This document shows positions 60,186 through 64,000 of a stretch of 64,000 nt of DNA, piece by piece. The DNA comes from Anoxybacteroides rupiense (lineage in GTDB: Bacteria > Bacillota > Bacilli > Bacillales > Anoxybacillaceae). Positions within the stretch are counted from its first letter, which is position 1. The number at the start of each line of letters is the position of its first letter. Where the stretch lies: NCBI RefSeq assembly GCF_014196195.1, contig NZ_JACIDF010000007.1, forward strand, positions 1 to 64,000, written 5' to 3'. The notes beneath the pieces are model-generated. The model did no database searches and was not told the origin of the DNA. It was given only the letters and a program-made list of their open reading frames with translations. Both the position numbers and the translations under genes were made by a program.

Positions 60186-60893
60186 ATGAGTTTATTACGT
60201 TTAGAGAATATTAATACGTTTTATGGCGGTATTCACGCTTTAAAAGGAGTTACGCTTGAGGTGAATGAAGGGGAAATCGTTACGCTGATCGGCAGCAATG
60301 GTGCCGGAAAATCGACGACGCTGAAGACGATCAGCGGGCAAGTCAAACCGAAAAGCGGCACGATTTTGTACAATGGAAAGGATATTACGAATACGCCTCC
60401 GCATGTCACAGCTTTTGATGGAATTGCCCATGTGCCGGAAGGACGACGCATTTTCCCGCGTTTAACGGTAAAGGAAAATTTAGAAATGGGGGCATTTTCT
60501 GTAAAGGATCGAAAAGTCATTGAGGAGCGTATGGAACGCGTGTTTCACTACTTTCCTAAAATTAAAGAGCGGCTTCATCAAAAAGGCGGCACGATGAGTG
60601 GTGGAGAGCAGCAAATGCTAGCCATCGGCAGAGCGCTGATGATGCAGCCAAAGCTCTTAATGCTAGATGAGCCATCGATGGGACTTGCGCCGATTATCGT
60701 TGAACAAATTTTTGAAATTATCCATGAGCTCAACGAAGAAGGGATGACAATTTTGCTTGTCGAGCAAAACGCGTTCCAAGCGTTGCAAATTGCTCACCGT
60801 GGTTATGTGATTCAGACAGGGGAAATCGTCATGACCGGACCTGGACAAGAACTGCTTGTCAATGAGCAGGTGCGCGAGGCTTATTTAGCGTAG
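60186..60893 (+). CDS. livF: Branched-chain amino acid ABC transporter ATPase LivF
   Basis: A 235-residue ATPase: Walker A GSNGAGKSTT, IAHVPEGRRIFPRLTV, signature MSGGEQQMLAIGRAL, Walker B LLMLDEPSMGLAP and LLVEQNAFQAL, all standard for LivF. It starts 16 bp after livG with a GGGAGG site and ends the operon at a strong terminator. With livJ, H, M and G it gives a complete high-affinity uptake system for Leu/Ile/Val. Confidence 0.95.
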   Translation: MSLLRLENINTFYGGIHALKGVTLEVNEGEIVTLIGSNGAGKSTTLKTISGQVKPKSGTILYNGKDITNTPPHVTAFDGIAHVPEGRRIFPRLTVKENLEMGAFSVKDRKVIEERMERVFHYFPKIKERLHQKGGTMSGGEQQMLAIGRALMMQPKLLMLDEPSMGLAPIIVEQIFEIIHELNEEGMTILLVEQNAFQALQIAHRGYVIQTGEIVMTGPGQELLVNEQVREAYLA

Positions 60894-60897
60894 ACGG

Positions 60898-60925
60898 AAA
60901 GGGCTCTATATAAAGAGCCCTTTTT
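60898..60925 (+). terminator. liv operon terminator
   Basis: AAAGGGCTCT (60898-60907) pairs with AGAGCCCTTT (60914-60923), followed by TT. Confidence 0.88.
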
Positions 60926-60928
60926 CAT

Positions 60929-60957
60929 TTGCTGGATACCTTGAAATTTTGTACAAT
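60929..60957 (+). promoter_or_regulatory. Promoter of the TrmH-type gene
   Basis: TTGCTG (60929-60934), 17-bp spacer, TACAAT (60952-60957), 45 bp before the start codon. Confidence 0.5.
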
Positions 60958-61001
60958 GAAATTCGTTCTTAGAAATTTTGATAGGAACGAAGGTGAAGCC
61001 G

Positions 61002-61709
61002 ATGAACGATCAAGAAGCAAAGGCGTTCATTGAACAATTAAAGCAAGAGGGTTTATTAACAGAAGAAAACCAACCTATTTGGGAAATGATTGTACCTGAG
61101 CGATTAAAGCGAATGTATGATGTGTTAAATAAGAGAACTCGCCATATTACGATATTAACGGAAGCGGTAGATGATCCGCATAATCAAGCGGCTGTGCTAC
61201 GTTCGGCGGAGGCTTTTGGACTACAGGATATATATGTGGTCACAGGACAAGCGCCGTTTCAGCCGAATCCTTTTGTGACAAGAAATGCGGATAAATGGCT
61301 GACGGTTCACCAGAAATCGGATATCTCCACTGCTATTCGAGAGTTACAATCTGCCGGATATCAGGTACTCGCGAGCTATTTAAGGGAAGGAACCATTGCG
61401 CTTCATGAGATGGATGTGTCGCGTCCCACGGCGCTTCTGTTTGGCAACGAGCATCGCGGTGTATCAGAGGAAGCGCTTCATTTAGCTGATGGAACGTTTA
61501 TGATTCCGATGCATGGCTTTGTACAAAGCTTTAACATATCAGTAGCAGCTGCTTTGACGCTCTATGACGTGACACAACGGGCGCGGAAGCAGGCGGGGGA
61601 AGCGTATTATTTAACGCTTTCTGAGAGAAAAGAACTATATGAAAAATGGATGTGGCAAACCCTTCATCCGCGTACAAGAAAAATGATGAAAATGCGCCTG
61701 GGAAAATAA
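61002..61709 (+). CDS. TrmH-family RNA 2'-O-methyltransferase
   Basis: A 235-residue SPOUT methyltransferase. Motif 1 lies in DDPHNQAAVLRSAEAFG, motif 2 in LLFGNEHRGVSEEAL and motif 3 in IPMHGFVQSFNISVAAALTLYD, with an N-terminal helical extension and a basic C-tail. The pattern is closest to tRNA (Gm18) methyltransferase TrmH, but rRNA-directed relatives look similar. ATG at 61002 follows AAGGTGA; the upstream frame is rejected. Monocistronic between two terminators. Confidence 0.88.
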   Translation: MNDQEAKAFIEQLKQEGLLTEENQPIWEMIVPERLKRMYDVLNKRTRHITILTEAVDDPHNQAAVLRSAEAFGLQDIYVVTGQAPFQPNPFVTRNADKWLTVHQKSDISTAIRELQSAGYQVLASYLREGTIALHEMDVSRPTALLFGNEHRGVSEEALHLADGTFMIPMHGFVQSFNISVAAALTLYDVTQRARKQAGEAYYLTLSERKELYEKWMWQTLHPRTRKMMKMRLGK

Positions 61710-61745
61710 AGCTGATCCTTCCAAAAGGATCAGCTTTATTTTGAA
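61705..61745. terminator. Terminator overlapping the TrmH-type stop codon
   Basis: AATAAAGCTGATCCTT (61705-61720) pairs perfectly with AAGGATCAGCTTTATT (61725-61740), followed by TTG. The TAA stop lies within the left arm. Confidence 0.85.
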
Positions 61746-61945
61746 TTTGGGGGTTTTTCATATTTTATCCACACAAATGAATATTTCATGAACAGTTTTT
61801 GAACACATTGTGACAAATATTTTTCTGATTTATGAACTTTTTTCATAATTAGTTTCAAACATTTTTACTTTTGATATGTTAGAAACGGATTAAAACAATT
61901 TCTACGTAACAGTGTTATCTTGTTTGTGAAGGGGGAAGCAAAGCG

Positions 61946-62848
61946 ATGAAGCAGAAGATATGGAAATGGGCTTCGTTGCTTCCGTTATCTTTAGTGCTGT
62001 TATTAAGCGGTTGCAGCGAAAATATGCTAGTCATGCGGCCAAAAGGGCCAGTAGCCAAAACGCAATACGATTTAATCCTTTGGTCGATTGGATTTATGCT
62101 GCTCATTATTGTCGTCGTATTCGTATTATTTACCGTTGTACTGATTCGCTATCGGGAAAAACCGGGGATGGAAAATTATGAGCCAGAAGAAGAAGGAAAC
62201 ACATTGCTGGAAATCGTCTGGACAGCCATTCCTATTCTTATTGTTACAGCATTGGCCATTCCGACTGTAAAGGCTACCTTTGCTTTGGAAAAGCCAACGA
62301 AGGAAAAAGTAGAGCCTATAACGATCCATGTAACAGCAGCGAACTGGAAATGGATTTTTAGCTATCCGGATCAAAATATTGAAACGGTAAACTATGTCAA
62401 TATTCCTGTAGACGTTCCCGTCAAGTTTAAATTAACGTCCGTTGGCCCGATGAACTCTTTTTGGGTTCCGCAATTAGGTGGACAAAAATATGCAATGGAC
62501 GGTATGGAAACAGAATTGTTCCTAGAAGCAGATGAACCAGGCTCATACATGGGACGGAGTGCGAACTTCTCAGGAGAAGGCTTTACTCATATGGAGTTTG
62601 AAGTAGTGGCCCAAACGCAAAAAGAGTTTAATAAATGGGTCAAAGAGGCACAAAGCACAGCTCCTAAATTGAGTGAAACGAAATATGAAACCATTTTAAA
62701 ACCAGGGCTCGTTGGCAGAATGACATTCTCCAACACACATCTTGAATGGATCGACCATTCCAAACAGAACAGCCATCATGCGGGAGAGGCCGACGAACAA
62801 GCAAGATTGTGCAATCCGCTTGAGGGCAACGGGATAGTAGTAGAGTAG
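61946..62848 (+). CDS. qoxA: Quinol oxidase subunit II (cytochrome aa3-600)
   Basis: A 300-residue membrane subunit of a menaquinol oxidase. A lipoprotein signal (LLLSGC, Cys23) and two helices (about 45-70 and 88-110) precede the outside cupredoxin domain. The CuA ligands of cytochrome c oxidases are absent (GSYMGRSANFSGEGF where CtaC has the Cys pair), so this is QoxA, not CtaC; the segment NWKWIFSYPDQNIETVNY and VPQLGGQKYAMDGM match QoxA. The last 35 residues (HHAGEADEQARLCNPLEG...) do not resemble any QoxA tail I know. AAGGGGGAAG precedes the ATG. Confidence 0.93.
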   Translation: MKQKIWKWASLLPLSLVLLLSGCSENMLVMRPKGPVAKTQYDLILWSIGFMLLIIVVVFVLFTVVLIRYREKPGMENYEPEEEGNTLLEIVWTAIPILIVTALAIPTVKATFALEKPTKEKVEPITIHVTAANWKWIFSYPDQNIETVNYVNIPVDVPVKFKLTSVGPMNSFWVPQLGGQKYAMDGMETELFLEADEPGSYMGRSANFSGEGFTHMEFEVVAQTQKEFNKWVKEAQSTAPKLSETKYETILKPGLVGRMTFSNTHLEWIDHSKQNSHHAGEADEQARLCNPLEGNGIVVE

Positions 62849-63122
62849 GTTTCGAAGAACATGAAGATAGGGAGCTGTTGTTTGGCGTGCGAGAGATGGT
62901 TGGTCAATAGAATGAGGATGTGAGCGATCAACAGCTCCTAAACAATATGTGGCGAAGAGGCTCTTTGTTAGGTAAATGACGTTTTGAACACGTACCTTGC
63001 ATGGATCGAGCATGCGAAACGATTCGTGAAGGGAGAGAGCGTGTCAGATCGATGAGAGACCGTATCGTCAAGGACAAAGGGACGAAGACGTGCATTCAAT
63101 GTAAGGAAGGAGGAACAGGTGC
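62849..63122 (+). other. Unusual qoxA-qoxB spacer with a stem-loop
   Basis: qoxA and qoxB are normally nearly adjacent; here 274 bp intervene. GGAGCTGTTG (62871-62880) and CAACAGCTCC (62929-62938) form a perfect 10-bp stem. The segment is purine-rich on the plus strand. A 41-codon frame from 63001 ends in a TGA that overlaps the qoxB ATG, but it lacks a ribosome site. GAAGGAGGAACAG provides the qoxB ribosome site. Confidence 0.5.
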
Positions 63123-64000
63123 ATGAAGTGGAGCGAGTTTTTTGTTACAGGGGAACCGCTGATCTATGCAGCCGATGTAGCGATTGTATTAACGGTGATT
63201 GGTATTGTTTTCGTTCTTACGTATTTTAAAAAATGGAAATGGCTTTGGGATGAATGGTTGACAACTGTTGACCATAAAAAAATCGGAGTCATGTACATTA
63301 TTTCAGCGGTGCTGATGTTGTTCCGCGGCGGTGTGGATGCGCTGCTTATGAGGGCGCAATTAACAGCACCAAACATGAAATTTCTCAATTCAGAACATTA
63401 TAATGAAATTTTCACTACTCACGGTACGATCATGATTTTATTCATGGCGATGCCGTTTATTATCGGGTTGATGAACATTGTCGTACCTTTGCAAATCGGA
63501 GCGCGTGATGTCGCGTATCCTTATTTGAATGCGTTAAGCTTTTGGTTATTTTTCGTTGGTGCGATGTTGTTTAATATCTCCTTTGTCATTGGGGGATCGC
63601 CGAATGCCGGTTGGACTTCGTATTTCCCGCTTGCTGGCAACGAATTTAGTCCAGGTGTTGGGAATAACTATTATGCGGTTGCTTTGCAAATTTCCGGTAT
63701 CGGTACGCTGATGACGGGGATTAACTTTCTCGTGACCATTTTAAAAATGCGTGCGCCAGGCATGACATTGATGCGCATGCCAATGTTTACATGGACGATT
63801 TTAATCACGTGCGTATTAATTATTTTCGCGTTCCCAGTGTTGACAGTCGCATTGGCGCTTATGACGTTTGACCGTCTATTTGATACACAATTCTTTACGA
63901 TGGCGAATGGCGGGATGTCGATGCTTTGGGCGAACCTATTCTGGATTTGGGGACATCCGGAAGTATACATTGTCATTTTGCCGTCGTTTGGAATTTTCTC
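63123..64000 (+). CDS. qoxB: Quinol oxidase subunit I (cytochrome aa3-600), partial at right edge
   Basis: The first 292 codons of the haem-copper catalytic subunit are in the window and the frame stays open to the edge. The start [18 protein letters not shown] and [28 protein letters not shown] match QoxB. The low-spin haem ligand is His in FTTHGTIMI; the CuB ligand and cross-linked Tyr lie in WGHPEVY near the edge. About 360 further residues, and qoxC and qoxD, are expected to the right. ATG at 63123 follows AAGGAGGAA. Confidence 0.96.
   Translation, partial: MKWSEFFVTGEPLIYAADVAIVLTVIGIVFVLTYFKKWKWLWDEWLTTVDHKKIGVMYIISAVLMLFRGGVDALLMRAQLTAPNMKFLNSEHYNEIFTTHGTIMILFMAMPFIIGLMNIVVPLQIGARDVAYPYLNALSFWLFFVGAMLFNISFVIGGSPNAGWTSYFPLAGNEFSPGVGNNYYAVALQISGIGTLMTGINFLVTILKMRAPGMTLMRMPMFTWTILITCVLIIFAFPVLTVALALMTFDRLFDTQFFTMANGGMSMLWANLFWIWGHPEVYIVILPSFGIF

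Noticed and set aside
61946-62848. Reading this gene as cytochrome c oxidase subunit II (ctaC)
   Set aside because: The CuA cysteines are missing and the sequence matches the quinol oxidase subunit QoxA; the following gene matches QoxB.
63001-63126. 41-codon frame overlapping the qoxB start
   Set aside because: No ribosome site before its ATG and no family resemblance; kept only as part of the spacer finding.

Overview
The window is the replication-origin region of a low-G+C Gram-positive bacterium of the family Bacillaceae. Gene order and many protein sequences follow Bacillus subtilis closely (rpmH-dnaA-dnaN-yaaA-recF-gyrB-gyrA on one side; rnpA-spoIIIJ-jag-mnmE-mnmG-rsmG-noc-soj-spo0J, then rpsF-ssb-rpsR, gdpP-rplI-dnaC-purA and walRKHIJ-htrC-rlmH on the other). 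Sporulation-linked genes (spoIIIJ, soj/spo0J, yyaC) point to a spore former. The 16S 5' end, an HD-GYP gene between gyrA and the rRNA operon and the absence of yaaB/remB between recF and gyrB fit my memory of the Geobacillus/Parageobacillus/Anoxybacillus group better than B. subtilis itself; this is an inference from recall.

Layout. 1-300: 5' end of a 16S gene (minus strand) with leader and two sigma-A promoters. 895-10907: HD-GYP protein, gyrA, gyrB, recF, yaaA, dnaN, dnaA, all minus. 9421-9557 and 10908-11340: the two halves of oriC, with DnaA boxes and DnaA-trios. 11344-20579: ribosomal protein L34, RNase P protein, membrane insertase, tRNA/rRNA modification and chromosome segregation genes, plus strand. 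20811-26748: mixed membrane, mechanosensitive, molybdopterin and GTPase genes. 26751-31483: S6-SSB-S18 operon, c-di-AMP phosphodiesterase, L9. 31582-34380: replicative helicase and purA. 34541-42137: WalRK operon, HtrC protease, CxxH/CxxC microprotein and RlmH. Nearly every core gene is transcribed away from oriC, i.e. co-directional with replication.

From about 42.2 kb the order leaves the conserved core: a stump of a phzF gene, a 14-TM drug exporter, a DrrAB-type ABC exporter, a DUF1611/PLP-racemase pair behind a structured leader, glycerate kinase, an AgcS amino-acid:sodium symporter, a YhfW-like FAD/Rieske oxidoreductase, a truncated COG2865-type ATPase with ten 21-bp repeats inside its gene, a complete branched-chain amino-acid ABC operon (livJHMGF), a TrmH-type methyltransferase and the start of the qox quinol oxidase operon, which runs off the right edge.

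Sites that tie the region together are two perfect 16-bp parS sequences (inside spo0J and walK, both read as Val-Ser-Arg-Glu-Thr), and DnaA-box clusters at oriC, upstream of mnmE and across the CxxH/CxxC-rlmH segment. The least explained elements are the repeat-bearing ATPase, the leader of the DUF1611-racemase operon, the large inverted repeat at 48675-48744 and the odd qoxA-qoxB spacer. All coordinates and motifs come from reading the sequence; no database search was done.
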